Source of the DNA: Beijerinckiaceae bacterium
GTDB lineage: Bacteria > Pseudomonadota > Alphaproteobacteria > Rhizobiales > Beijerinckiaceae
Assembly: GCA_025459195.1 (NCBI GenBank)
Contig: JALORF010000005.1
Coordinates: forward strand, 1 to 39,069
Length of the DNA: 39,069 nucleotides
Direction of reading: 5' to 3'
The notes below the pieces were generated by a model that saw only the letters and a list, made by a program, of their open reading frames with translations, was not told the origin of the DNA and ran no database searches. The translations under genes and the position numbers were made by a program. Shown here piece after piece: positions 1-7,624 of this stretch (position 1 is its first letter; each line of letters opens with the position of its first letter).

Positions 1-1
1 C

Positions 2-565
2 GATGTGATCCGCGTGCCCGACTGCCACCGCCTCGTGCGCGGGCTGATGGACCATGAACTCGGCCCAACGGTGCCGGGCTTCACACCCGCCCAGATCGAC
101 GCCTACAAGGCGGCGCTGATCGCGCGCTATCACAACACGGCGCTCAGGCACCGCACCGCCCAGATCGCCATGGATGGCTCGCAAAAGATCCCGCAACGCC
201 TGCTGAACACCGCGCGCGAGCGACTCGAAACCGGCCAGCCGATCTCGCGCATCGGCGTGGCGCTGGCCGGATTCTGCCGCTTCATGACCGGCACCGGCGA
301 GAATGGCAGCGCCCTTCCCGTCAATGACCCGCTCTCTGCCCGCTTTGCCGAAGCCAGCCGGTCAGCCGGCGCTGATGGTGTGGCGCGTGTGGGCAACGAC
401 GCAGAAGCCGCCGCGCTCTCTGCGCGGCTGACCGATGGCATGCTCGCCATCCGCGATTGCTTTGGCGAGGTCGGGCAGGATCCGCGTCTGGCCACAGCCA
501 TCAGGCAACCGCTGGCGTCGCTCTATCGCCACGGCACCCTGGCCACGCTCGCGGCCTTGACCTGA
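2..565 (+). CDS. Mannitol dehydrogenase family protein, C-terminal part (partial gene)
   Basis: The reading frame is open from the first bases of the window, so only the last 187 or so residues are present and the true start lies outside. The fragment has the all-helical C-terminal domain typical of the polyol-specific long-chain dehydrogenases (mannitol 2-dehydrogenase, fructuronate and tagaturonate reductases). The stretch RHRTAQIAMDGSQKIPQR, around residues 49-66 of the fragment, is the best landmark. These enzymes interconvert a polyol or aldonate with its keto form using NAD(P)H in the cytoplasm. The catalytic Lys-Asn-His region lies upstream of this part, so the exact substrate cannot be judged. 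The gene converges on the flavoprotein gene 16 bases downstream and probably belongs to a different operon outside the window. Confidence 0.85.
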   Translation, partial: DVIRVPDCHRLVRGLMDHELGPTVPGFTPAQIDAYKAALIARYHNTALRHRTAQIAMDGSQKIPQRLLNTARERLETGQPISRIGVALAGFCRFMTGTGENGSALPVNDPLSARFAEASRSAGADGVARVGNDAEAAALSARLTDGMLAIRDCFGEVGQDPRLATAIRQPLASLYRHGTLATLAALT

Positions 566-581
566 CCGGCAAACCAGAGCT

Positions 582-2006
582 TCAGGCTCCTGGCCGCAAC
601 GCCACTTCCGCGCTGGTCGCTCCGGCAATGAAGCCGAGCGCCACGGCGGTGAGCAGCCCATTGCCCGACAGATAGCCGGAGGCCTGCGCGCCCGACACGC
701 CGCAGGCCGCGCCGCCGGCCGCCAGCAGGTTGGGCAGCGGCGCGCCGTCATCTGACAGCACGCGTGCCGCGCCATCCACGACCAGCCCGCCTTGCGTATG
801 GAACAACGCGCCCGTGACCTTGACCGCCGCGAATGGGGCAGCAAGCGGCGCGCTGCCGGCCCAGTTCCGCCCGAACGCGTCGGTTGCGCCATCGCGCTTG
901 AACTGAGCCACCCCGGCAGCAGTCTCCTCCAGCGCTCCGGCTGGCAGCCGCATGCGGGCAGAAAGCTCGCCGAGGCTGTCCGCGACCAGCACGGCACCGG
1001 CAGCCTCGGCCTGCCGGAAGTCCTCGAACTGGCGGGCAATGGCGGCGATGCGGGCATCGAACACGGTCCAGGCCAGAGCCTCGCGCTGCGCGATCACGGT
1101 GGCGGCGCTTTCCGAATAGCCCAGCGCCTCATTGGCAAAACGGTTGCCGTCGAGGTTCACCTGAAAGCCGCCCTCGGTGATCGTCGCCCAGGTGATCAGG
1201 ATGCCATGGGGGTGCGCCACCGAGCCATGCCCCTGATGGCCGGACAGGTGGCGGCTGGCAGCGCCCAGCGCCCGCCCCCACAGCACCGCATCCCCCTGAT
1301 TGCCGGGATGGCCGAAATACAGCGCGCCAGCCATCTCGGGGATTTCGGCCGCGACAAGGGCCCGGTTGCCACCATAACCGTTGCAGGCCAGCACCAGTGC
1401 CTTGCAGCCGATCCGGTCGCTGCCGCCATCCGGCCGCAGCACACCGACCCCGGCGATGCGCCCGGAATCATCCTTGTAGAGCGTCGTCGCCGTGGCATGG
1501 TTGACGATGACGATGCCCGCAGTTTCCACGGCCACCCTGAGCCGGTCCATCAACTCGGCGCCGGAGCGGCTGGGCAACCCGTGCATGCGCCGGGCGGAAT
1601 GGCCCGGATAGGTGAAGTTGTCGATCACGGAGAAGCCTAGCCCATGGTTGTCGGCCAGCCATTCCAGCGCCGTTCCCGCAACATCGACCACACGATCAAC
1701 CGTCGCCCTGTCTGCCTCGCCATGGCTCTTGGCCATGATGTCGGCGGCAAAATCCGCCTTGCTGTCGGCGATGCCGGCTTCGCGCTGAAAACGCGTCTGG
1801 GCCGCCGGCACCAGCCCCGCCGACAGTGCAGTCGAGCCGCGCGGCACCGCATCGCGCTCAAGAACAAGCACATCGGCACCGGCCTCCGCGGCCCTGAGCG
1901 CCGCGATGAGGCCTGCTGCACCAGCGCCGATCACCAGCACATCACAGGCCGCGTCGAAGGAGACACCACTGGACAATGCAACCGCTGCCGCCATTTTCTC
2001 ACCCAT
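582..2006 (-). CDS. FAD-dependent oxidoreductase of the fumarate reductase / 3-ketosteroid dehydrogenase type
   Basis: A 474-residue soluble flavoprotein. Residues 22-50 form a Rossmann FAD-binding site (G27-A-G-A-A-G32, ending in E50, which would bind the ribose). The C-terminal part returns to FAD with a Gly-rich segment (LLAAGGAACGVSGAQASGYLSGNG is split across about residues 430-453). Members of this family reduce or introduce C=C bonds next to a carbonyl or carboxylate. There is no signal peptide or membrane segment. The start at 2006 follows AAGGGCG; a second ATG at 1994 also has a reasonable ribosome site. The gene diverges from the GntR regulator with about 70 bases between them, sharing the palindrome at 2035-2045, so it is probably co-regulated with the operon. 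A redox step on the imported compound is inference; the substrate is unknown. Confidence 0.85.
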   Translation of the reverse strand: MGEKMAAAVALSSGVSFDAACDVLVIGAGAAGLIAALRAAEAGADVLVLERDAVPRGSTALSAGLVPAAQTRFQREAGIADSKADFAADIMAKSHGEADRATVDRVVDVAGTALEWLADNHGLGFSVIDNFTYPGHSARRMHGLPSRSGAELMDRLRVAVETAGIVIVNHATATTLYKDDSGRIAGVGVLRPDGGSDRIGCKALVLACNGYGGNRALVAAEIPEMAGALYFGHPGNQGDAVLWGRALGAASRHLSGHQGHGSVAHPHGILITWATITEGGFQVNLDGNRFANEALGYSESAATVIAQREALAWTVFDARIAAIARQFEDFRQAEAAGAVLVADSLGELSARMRLPAGALEETAAGVAQFKRDGATDAFGRNWAGSAPLAAPFAAVKVTGALFHTQGGLVVDGAARVLSDDGAPLPNLLAAGGAACGVSGAQASGYLSGNGLLTAVALGFIAGATSAEVALRPGA

Positions 2007-2034
2007 CGCCCTTGACGCCGCTCATTTGTGCTAG

Positions 2035-2045
2035 ATGTAATACAT
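2035..2045. promoter_or_regulatory. Candidate operator of the GntR regulator
   Basis: ATGTA-A-TACAT is a perfect 5-base inverted repeat around one central base. Two further outer pairs match (CT at 2031-2032 with AG at 2048-2049). It lies in the only intergenic space between the divergent flavoprotein gene and the GntR gene. Short GT-N-AC palindromes are typical operators of GntR-family proteins. It also rules out the upstream ATG at 1976 as the regulator start. The function is inferred from position and symmetry. Confidence 0.5.
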
Positions 2046-2077
2046 TCAGGCAAGGCGCGCAGGAGCCTTTTCAGCAC

Positions 2078-2932
2078 GTGGATGCGATCGAGACATCGAA
2101 GACCCACCGGCTCTATCTGCTCCTCAAGGAGCGGATCGTGAGCGGCTCGCTCCGCAGCGGAGAACGCCTGCCGAGCGAACCGAGCCTGGCGGCAACCCAT
2201 GCCCTTTCGCGCGTCACCGTCAGACGCGCGCTGGACGGGCTGTCACGCGACGGCTTGATCACGCGGCAGCCGGGCGCGGGCACCTTTGTCAATGCGGCGC
2301 GGAGCCATGCGCCGCTGGTCGCCGACCTGTCGAACATGCTGACGCATCTCAAGGCCATGGGCCGTGCCACCGGGGTCCGGCTTCTGTCTTTCGACTACAT
2401 CACGCCGCCGCCAGCCATCGCGGAGGCTCTCGGCCTTGCCCCCGGCGAGCGCACCCAGTGGTCGGTGCGCGTGCGCAGTCTCGATGGCGTGCCGTTCTCA
2501 CACTTGTCGACCCATGTGCCGGAGCGGATCGGCTCGACCTACAGCGCCGACGACCTGTCGAGCCGCCCGCTTCTCGAATTGCTGGAGAGGTCCGGCATCG
2601 TCGCGGACAAGGCCGACCAGACCCTGTCTGCCACGCTGGCCGGGCCGGAGACGGCAGCGGCCCTCGGTGTCGAAATCGGCTCGCCGCTGATCGCGCTGAC
2701 CCGCGTCGTCAAGGGCGCGGACGGCCGCGGCATCGAGCATCTGTCGGCGCTCTACCGGCCCGACATGCACAGCTTCCATATGGAGATGCTGCGCAGCGGC
2801 GATGGTGCCAACCGCCACTGGCGGCCCTCCACGCGCGTTGCACCCGAGACGACGCCTAACCCACCATCCCACCGACACCCTGCACCCCATACGGATCGCG
2901 CAGGCCATTCATCAGCAAGGAGACGAGCATGA
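2078..2932 (+). CDS. GntR family transcriptional regulator with UTRA ligand domain (HutC/FarR subfamily)
   Basis: The protein has an N-terminal GntR winged helix (about residues 5-75, with LYLLLKERIVSGSLRSGERL and SRVTVRRALDGLSRDGLI). A UTRA effector domain follows (about 90-235) and ends near the SFHMEMLR segment. A Pro/Arg-rich tail of about 30 residues looks unstructured. The frame is open up to an ATG at 1976, but that start would lie inside the opposite gene and put the operator in the coding region. GTG at 2078, after AGGAG at 2061-2065, gives 284 residues and a normal domain start. The stop overlaps the start of the binding-protein gene (ATGA), so the regulator is the first gene of the operon. 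It probably senses the imported compound or an intermediate and controls both directions through the palindrome upstream. Confidence 0.85.
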   Translation: MDAIETSKTHRLYLLLKERIVSGSLRSGERLPSEPSLAATHALSRVTVRRALDGLSRDGLITRQPGAGTFVNAARSHAPLVADLSNMLTHLKAMGRATGVRLLSFDYITPPPAIAEALGLAPGERTQWSVRVRSLDGVPFSHLSTHVPERIGSTYSADDLSSRPLLELLERSGIVADKADQTLSATLAGPETAAALGVEIGSPLIALTRVVKGADGRGIEHLSALYRPDMHSFHMEMLRSGDGANRHWRPSTRVAPETTPNPPSHRHPAPHTDRAGHSSARRRA

Positions 2933-4134
2933 CCAGCCTCAACCGCCGCACCATCCTGCAAGGTGCCGCCGCAACCGGCGCCCTGATTGCAGCCCCCGGC
3001 CTTGTCCGGGCGCAGGCACCGGCCATCAAGATCGGCATTCTCCAGCCCGTCACCGGCGCTCTGGCGCAGGATGGCGAGTATGGCCGCCTCGGTGCCGAGA
3101 TCGCGCTGAACGAGATCAACGCCGCCGGCGGCATCAAGTCGATGGGTGGCGCGCGCCTGCAGATGGTGTTCGGCGATGCGCGCTCGAACCCGGAAGGGGG
3201 CACCGCCGAGGTGGAGCGCATGCAGGGCGAAGGCGTGGCCGCCATCGTCGGTGGCTTTGCCTCGCCGATCGTGCTGGCTTCGAGCCAGGCCGCCTCGCGC
3301 TATGACATACCCTACATCTGCGATGTCGGCGTCTCGGACCAGATCGTCGGGCGCGGTCTGAAGAACACCTTCCGCTTCGGCCCCGGCTTCGGCAATGTCA
3401 CCTCGACCGCCATCGAGAATCTCGTCAAGCTCAACGATGCCGCCGGCAAGGCTGCCAAAACGGTCGTCATCGTGCATGAGGATGGTCTGTTCGGCTCCGG
3501 CATGGCCAAGCTGCTCCAGACCCAGTTGCCGCCGCGCGGCTTCGAGATCCTCGAAACCATCGCCCACCCGACACCCTCGCGCGACATGTCGAACGTGGCC
3601 CTGCGCATCCGCGCCCTCAACCCCGACCTTGTGATCCCGTCGAGCTACTATGCGGAGTTCGTGCTGCTCTCGCGCACCATGCAGCAGCAGCGCATCCGGC
3701 CCAAGGGCATCTATGCGATCCTCAATGGTGCAGCCTCGAACTTCCGTTTCGTCAAGGAGTTCCCGGACGCGGCCAATCTCGTGATGGACTGCAACCACTG
3801 GGCCGATCCGCGCAAGCCGAAGACCGCGCAAGTCAAGGCGCTGGCCGAACAGGGCGGCCGCTTCTGGCTCTACAACACCCCGCTGAACTACTCGTGCGTG
3901 CGGTTGCTGGCCGATGCCATCGAGCGTGCCGGCTCGGCTGATCGCGGCAAGATCACCGAGGCGCTCGCTGCCTCGACCTTCTCCGATCACATCATGCCGT
4001 ATGGTCCCACGAAGTTCGTCAACGGCCAGAACATGGGCGCCGGCCCGGTCAACACCCAGGTCCAGAATGGCGACATCAAGGTGATCTTCCCCGCCGAATT
4101 CGCCGACGCCAAACCCGTCTTCCCGGCGGTGTGA
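2929..4134 (+). CDS. Liv-type ABC transporter substrate-binding protein (HAAT family)
   Basis: A periplasmic binding protein of 401 residues. The first 28 or so residues form a probable Tat signal (N-R-R-T-I-L-Q-G, a hydrophobic stretch, then VRA-QA as the cleavage region). The mature protein begins with IKIGILQPVTGALAQDG, the usual start of the Leu/Ile/Val-binding fold. AAGGAG at 2917-2922 supports the start. The family binds branched-chain amino acids but also many other small acids, amides and aromatic compounds, so the name livJ would be misleading. It is the first of five importer genes placed directly behind the GntR gene and ahead of catabolic enzymes, which suggests it delivers the substrate of that pathway. 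Two palindromes separate it from the permease gene. Confidence 0.9.
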   Translation: MTSLNRRTILQGAAATGALIAAPGLVRAQAPAIKIGILQPVTGALAQDGEYGRLGAEIALNEINAAGGIKSMGGARLQMVFGDARSNPEGGTAEVERMQGEGVAAIVGGFASPIVLASSQAASRYDIPYICDVGVSDQIVGRGLKNTFRFGPGFGNVTSTAIENLVKLNDAAGKAAKTVVIVHEDGLFGSGMAKLLQTQLPPRGFEILETIAHPTPSRDMSNVALRIRALNPDLVIPSSYYAEFVLLSRTMQQQRIRPKGIYAILNGAASNFRFVKEFPDAANLVMDCNHWADPRKPKTAQVKALAEQGGRFWLYNTPLNYSCVRLLADAIERAGSADRGKITEALAASTFSDHIMPYGPTKFVNGQNMGAGPVNTQVQNGDIKVIFPAEFADAKPVFPAV

Positions 4135-4145
4135 GACCCTGAGCC

Positions 4146-4176
4146 TGTCATGGTCGGGCCTCGCCCGACCATGACA
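4146..4176. repeat. Perfect 14-bp palindrome (REP-like hairpin) after the binding-protein gene
   Basis: The left arm 4146-4159 (TGTCATGGTCGGGC) and right arm 4163-4176 are exact reverse complements with a 3-base loop. It starts 11 bases after the binding-protein stop codon. There is no T tract, so it does not look like a simple intrinsic terminator. It may act as an mRNA 3' stabiliser or a partial attenuator. Confidence 0.75.
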
Positions 4177-4201
4177 CGCAAGAGCGCAAAGATGAATGTG
4201 A

Positions 4202-4224
4202 ATGGCCGGGCCCCGTCCGGCCAT
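4202..4224. repeat. Second palindrome in the binding protein-permease gap
   Basis: The arms ATGGCCGG (4202-4209) and CCGGCCAT (4217-4224) pair perfectly around a 7-base GC-rich loop. The element resembles the one at 4146-4176 in its core (CATGG-C-GGGC), so the two may be members of one repeat family placed in tandem. It lies 28 bases before the permease start. Confidence 0.65.
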
Positions 4225-4252
4225 GACCCGGCGCGTGCTGTGAAACGAAACA

Positions 4253-5125
4253 ATGCTCAAGCTCGACATCTTCCTGTCTGCGCTCGCCAACGGCCTGATG
4301 ACCGGGGCCGTCTATGCGTTGATCTCGCTGGGCCTGACACTGGTCTACGGCGTGCTGCACATCATCAACTTTGCCCATGGCGCGACGCTCACGGCAGCCA
4401 TGTTCGCCGTGCTGATCGCCCACACCGTGTTCGGGCTCGACCCTTACATCGCGGTGTTCATCCTGACGCCGCTGTTCTTCGCGCTCGGCTATGGCGTGCA
4501 GCGCCTTGTCATCAACCCGGCCAGCCATGGCAATGACAGCAACATCCTTTTGGTCACGCTCGGCCTGTCGATCATCATCGAGAATGCCCTGCTTGCCGGC
4601 TTCCGCTCCGACACGCGGTCCATCGACGTGCCTTATGGCTTCTCGGTGATCGAAATCGGCAACCTCTTCCTGTCCGTGCCCAAGCTGGTGGCTTTCGTCG
4701 CCTCTTTCGTCGTGGCATTGCTGCTCTGGCTGCTGCTGGCGCGCACCGACACCGGCAAGGCGATCCGCGCCGTGTCGAAGGAAAAGACCGGGGCGGCCCT
4801 TTCCGGCATCAATGTCGACCACATCTATGCGGTAACCTTCGGGCTTGGTGCGGCCTGCTTGGCCATTGCCGCCTGCCTGCTGATGCCGACATTTCTGGTC
4901 AATCCGCGCGTCGGCAATGCCTTTGTGCTGGTGGCCTTCACCATCGTCGTGCTCGGCGGCATGGGGTCGATTGCCGGCGCGCTGATCGGCGGCCTGATCA
5001 TCGGCGTGGTCGAAAGCCTTTCGGGCCTGTATTTCGGCGAAAGCCTCGGCCAGATCGGGATTTTCCTGATCTTCATCCTGGTCCTGCTGTTCCGCCCCAC
5101 GGGCCTGTTCGGAGCGCGGGCATGA
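4253..5125 (+). CDS. Liv-type ABC transporter permease, LivH family
   Basis: A 290-residue inner-membrane protein with about eight hydrophobic segments. It opens with LSALANGLMTGAVYALISLG and contains GVLHIINFAHGA, both hallmarks of the LivH family. The ATP-binding-cassette contact loop (KAIRAVSKEKTGAALSGIN, about residues 169-187) is present, as is the conserved VLGGMGSIAGALIGG near the C terminus. It pairs with the next gene to form the membrane channel. It follows the binding-protein gene by 118 bases, has only a weak ribosome site, and overlaps the next permease by an ATGA. Confidence 0.92.
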   Translation: MLKLDIFLSALANGLMTGAVYALISLGLTLVYGVLHIINFAHGATLTAAMFAVLIAHTVFGLDPYIAVFILTPLFFALGYGVQRLVINPASHGNDSNILLVTLGLSIIIENALLAGFRSDTRSIDVPYGFSVIEIGNLFLSVPKLVAFVASFVVALLLWLLLARTDTGKAIRAVSKEKTGAALSGINVDHIYAVTFGLGAACLAIAACLLMPTFLVNPRVGNAFVLVAFTIVVLGGMGSIAGALIGGLIIGVVESLSGLYFGESLGQIGIFLIFILVLLFRPTGLFGARA

Positions 5126-6102
5126 ACCGGGCTCCTTACATGCCCATCGCGCTGGTCGTGCTCGGCCTTGCCCTGCTGCCGCTCGGGCTGACCTCGAACA
5201 CGGTGCTGAACTTCCTCAGCTTTGCCATGATCATCACGCTGGCAGCGCAGGGCTGGAACATCCTTGGCGGGTATGGCGGCCAGTTCTCCTTTGGCCACGC
5301 CGTGTTCTTCGGCACCGGGGCCTATGCCATGGCCCTGCTGCAGGTGCGGTTCGGCATCAACCCCTGGCTGGCGCTGCCGCTGGCCATGGCCCTTGGAGCG
5401 GCGGTGGGCTTTGCCATCGGCCACCTCAGCTTCCGGGCGCGGCTGCGGGGCTCGTATTTCGCATTGGTGACGCTGGCCTTCGCCGAGGTGTTCCGCATCA
5501 GCGCCAATGCCTGGGGCTTCACCGGCGGGGCGGCTGGCGTGCTGGTGCCGCTGCGCATCGGCCCCGAGCACATGCAGTTTGCTGACAAGCGGCTGTCCTA
5601 CTGGATGGCCCTGTCCTTTGTGGCGGCAACCCTCGTGCTGACCCTCGCCATGTCCCGCTCGCGCTTCGGCGCGCAACTGGTCGCCGTGCGGGAGAATGAG
5701 GAGGCGGCACGGGCGCTGGGTGTCGATGCCCTTGCCGTCAAGCTCAAGGCGATCACGCTGTCAGGCGCGATCACCGCCAGCGCGGGCTGCCTTTACACCC
5801 AGAAATTCCTCTATCTCGACGCCAATCTGGCATATGGGCCATGGATTTCAGTCGAAGCCCTGCTGGCTCCGATCATCGGCGGCGTGGGCACCGTGTTCGG
5901 CCCGCTTGTCGGCGCGGTGGTGCTGCTCGGCCTTGGCGAGGTCACCAAGACCGCCTTCGCCAACCTCACCGGCGGCGCCATTCCGGGCGTGGACCTCGTG
6001 GTGTTCGGCGTGCTTCTCATCCTGTGCGTTGCCTATGCGCCGCGTGGGGTGCTGGGCCTGGCGCAAGGCTGGCTCGGCAGGTTGAAGGGGGCAAGGCCAT
6101 GA
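5122..6102 (+). CDS. Liv-type ABC transporter permease, LivM family
   Basis: A 326-residue membrane protein, the LivM partner of the preceding permease. Landmarks are GWNILGGYGGQFSFGHAVFFG (split, about residues 46-66), typical of LivM, and the cassette contact region VAVRENEEAARALGVDALAVKLKA (about 191-214). The protein continues with the conserved IIGGVGTVFGPLVGA. Length is normal for the family. Start and stop both overlap the neighbouring genes by four bases, so translation is probably coupled through the importer genes. Confidence 0.92.
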   Translation: MNRAPYMPIALVVLGLALLPLGLTSNTVLNFLSFAMIITLAAQGWNILGGYGGQFSFGHAVFFGTGAYAMALLQVRFGINPWLALPLAMALGAAVGFAIGHLSFRARLRGSYFALVTLAFAEVFRISANAWGFTGGAAGVLVPLRIGPEHMQFADKRLSYWMALSFVAATLVLTLAMSRSRFGAQLVAVRENEEAARALGVDALAVKLKAITLSGAITASAGCLYTQKFLYLDANLAYGPWISVEALLAPIIGGVGTVFGPLVGAVVLLGLGEVTKTAFANLTGGAIPGVDLVVFGVLLILCVAYAPRGVLGLAQGWLGRLKGARP

Positions 6103-6926
6103 GCGCACTGCTCAGCGTCCAGGGCGTGACCAAGCGCTTCGGCGGCCTGACGGCTGTGGACAATGCCTCGCTTGACGTGGTGAAGGGCTCGATCACAGGG
6201 CTGATCGGGCCGAACGGGGCCGGAAAGACCACGTTGTTCACGGTCATCGCCGGCTTCGAGGCGGCCAGCGCCGGCACTGTCCTGTTCGAAGGCCGCGACA
6301 TCACCGGCCTGCCCGCCCATGTGCGCGCGGTCGGGGGCATCGCCCGCACTTTCCAGATCGTGCAGCCCTTTGCCGGCCTGAGCGTGCGCGAGAACATCGC
6401 GGTCGGGGCCTTCCTGCGCCACAAGGCCCGCCATGCGGCGCTCGAACAGGCCGATGCCGTCGGCCATCAGGTCGGCCTCGGGCCGCTGCTCGACCAGTCG
6501 GCGGGCCAGCTCACCGTGGCCGGCCGCAAGCGGCTCGAACTCGCCCGCGCCCTTGCCACCGCCCCTCGCCTGCTCCTGCTTGATGAGGTTCTGGCCGGGC
6601 TCAATCCATCGGAAATCCGCGACATGATGCCGGTCGTGCAGGCCATCCGCAGCAGCGGCGTCACCATCCTCATCGTCGAGCATGTCATGCAGGCGGTGAT
6701 GAGCCTGTGCGACACGGTGCATGTGCTGGCACAGGGCCGGATCATCGCCGCCGGCCCGCCCGGCACGGTCTCGCGCGATCCAGCCGTGATCGAGGCCTAT
6801 CTCGGCCACGGCGCAGCAGCCAGGATGCAGGCTCAGGACGTGCGCCAGGCAGAAGATGTGCGCCAGGCCGAAGACCTGCGCCAGTCACAGGCACGCGGTC
6901 AGGCTCCGGGAGCGCCCCATGCTTGA
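6099..6926 (+). CDS. Liv-type ABC transporter ATP-binding protein, LivG family
   Basis: A cytoplasmic ATPase of 275 residues. It has Walker A GPNGAGKTT (about 38-46), the LivG-typical ARTFQIVQPFAGLSVRENIAVGAF, a somewhat divergent signature (QLTVAGRKRLELARAL in place of the usual LSYG-Q-RLEIARAL), and Walker B LLLLDEVLAGLNPSE. The frame is open further upstream, but ATG 6099 overlaps the livM stop, follows GGGGGC and starts the domain normally. The last 30 residues are an unusual extension made of a sixfold-codon repeat (DVRQAE, DVRQAE, DLRQSQ) that is not part of the ATPase fold. Confidence 0.92.
   Translation: MSALLSVQGVTKRFGGLTAVDNASLDVVKGSITGLIGPNGAGKTTLFTVIAGFEAASAGTVLFEGRDITGLPAHVRAVGGIARTFQIVQPFAGLSVRENIAVGAFLRHKARHAALEQADAVGHQVGLGPLLDQSAGQLTVAGRKRLELARALATAPRLLLLDEVLAGLNPSEIRDMMPVVQAIRSSGVTILIVEHVMQAVMSLCDTVHVLAQGRIIAAGPPGTVSRDPAVIEAYLGHGAAARMQAQDVRQAEDVRQAEDLRQSQARGQAPGAPHA
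6837..6890 (+). repeat. Three tandem 18-bp repeats at the 3' end of the LivG gene
   Basis: Copies run 6837-6854, 6855-6872 and 6873-6890. They encode D-V-R-Q-A-E, D-V-R-Q-A-E and D-L-R-Q-S-Q. The copies differ at a few third positions, so the array is not brand new. It adds a charged, probably helical tail to the ATPase. Confidence 0.85.
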
Positions 6927-7620
6927 GATCAGCGATCTGGTCGCAGGCTATGGCGGCGTGCCGATCCTGCGCGGGGTCTCGCTCTCGGTCGGTGCCGGCG
7001 AGATCGTGGCCGTGCTCGGAGCCAATGGCGTCGGCAAGACCACGTTGAACCGTGCCATCTCCGGCCTGATCCGCGCCAGCAGCGGCGACATCCGTCTTGA
7101 CGGCCAGTCAATTCTTGGCCGATCCGCGCCCGACATCATGGCTGCCGGACTGATCCACGTGCCGGAAGGCCGCAAGATCTTCCCCAACATGAGCGTGCGC
7201 GAGAACCTCGAACTCGGCTCCTATCGCCGCGCCCGAGCCAACCGGGCCGGCAATCTGGAACGGGTTTTCGGCATTTTCCCGCGCTTGAAGGAACGCTCCG
7301 GTCAGTTCGCCGGCACCTTGTCGGGCGGCGAGCAGCAGATGCTCGCCATTGGCCGGGGCCTGATGGCCGAGCCGCGCCTGATCATCATGGACGAGCCCTC
7401 GCTCGGCCTCTCGCCCTTGCTGGTGGAGGAGATGTTCGCGCTGATCGCGCGCATCGCGGCGGAAGGGCTGGCTGTCATGCTTGTGGAACAGAACGTCGTG
7501 CAGTCCCTCGAACTGGCGGCGCGTGCCTATGTGCTGGAAAACGGCGCGGTCGTGATGGCTGGTGACGCTGCCACGCTCCAGCGCGATCCGAGGCTGATGA
7601 CAACCTATCTGGGAATGTGA
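6919..7620 (+). CDS. Liv-type ABC transporter ATP-binding protein, LivF family
   Basis: The second cytoplasmic ATPase, 233 residues. Walker A is GANGVGKTT (about 35-43), the Q-loop region has HVPEGRKIFPNMSVRENLELG (split), the ABC signature is LSGGEQQMLAIGRGL, Walker B is LIIMDEPSLGLSP, and the switch histidine position is replaced by Q in MLVEQNV, as is normal for LivF. ATG 6919 overlaps the end of livG by eight bases; the longer open frame upstream only translates livG DNA. The lyase gene starts four bases downstream, so importer and enzymes are in one transcript. Confidence 0.92.
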   Translation: MLEISDLVAGYGGVPILRGVSLSVGAGEIVAVLGANGVGKTTLNRAISGLIRASSGDIRLDGQSILGRSAPDIMAAGLIHVPEGRKIFPNMSVRENLELGSYRRARANRAGNLERVFGIFPRLKERSGQFAGTLSGGEQQMLAIGRGLMAEPRLIIMDEPSLGLSPLLVEEMFALIARIAAEGLAVMLVEQNVVQSLELAARAYVLENGAVVMAGDAATLQRDPRLMTTYLGM

Positions 7621-7624
7621 GCGG

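Noticed and set aside
362-1057. Long open frames antisense or in other frames to the flavoprotein and other GC-rich genes
   Set aside because: They are Arg/Ala/Pro-rich shadows without domains, caused by the scarcity of stop codons in GC-rich coding DNA.
2929-7620. Annotating the importer as a branched-chain amino acid transporter
   Set aside because: The family is broad, and the operon context points to another solute; only the family level is supported.
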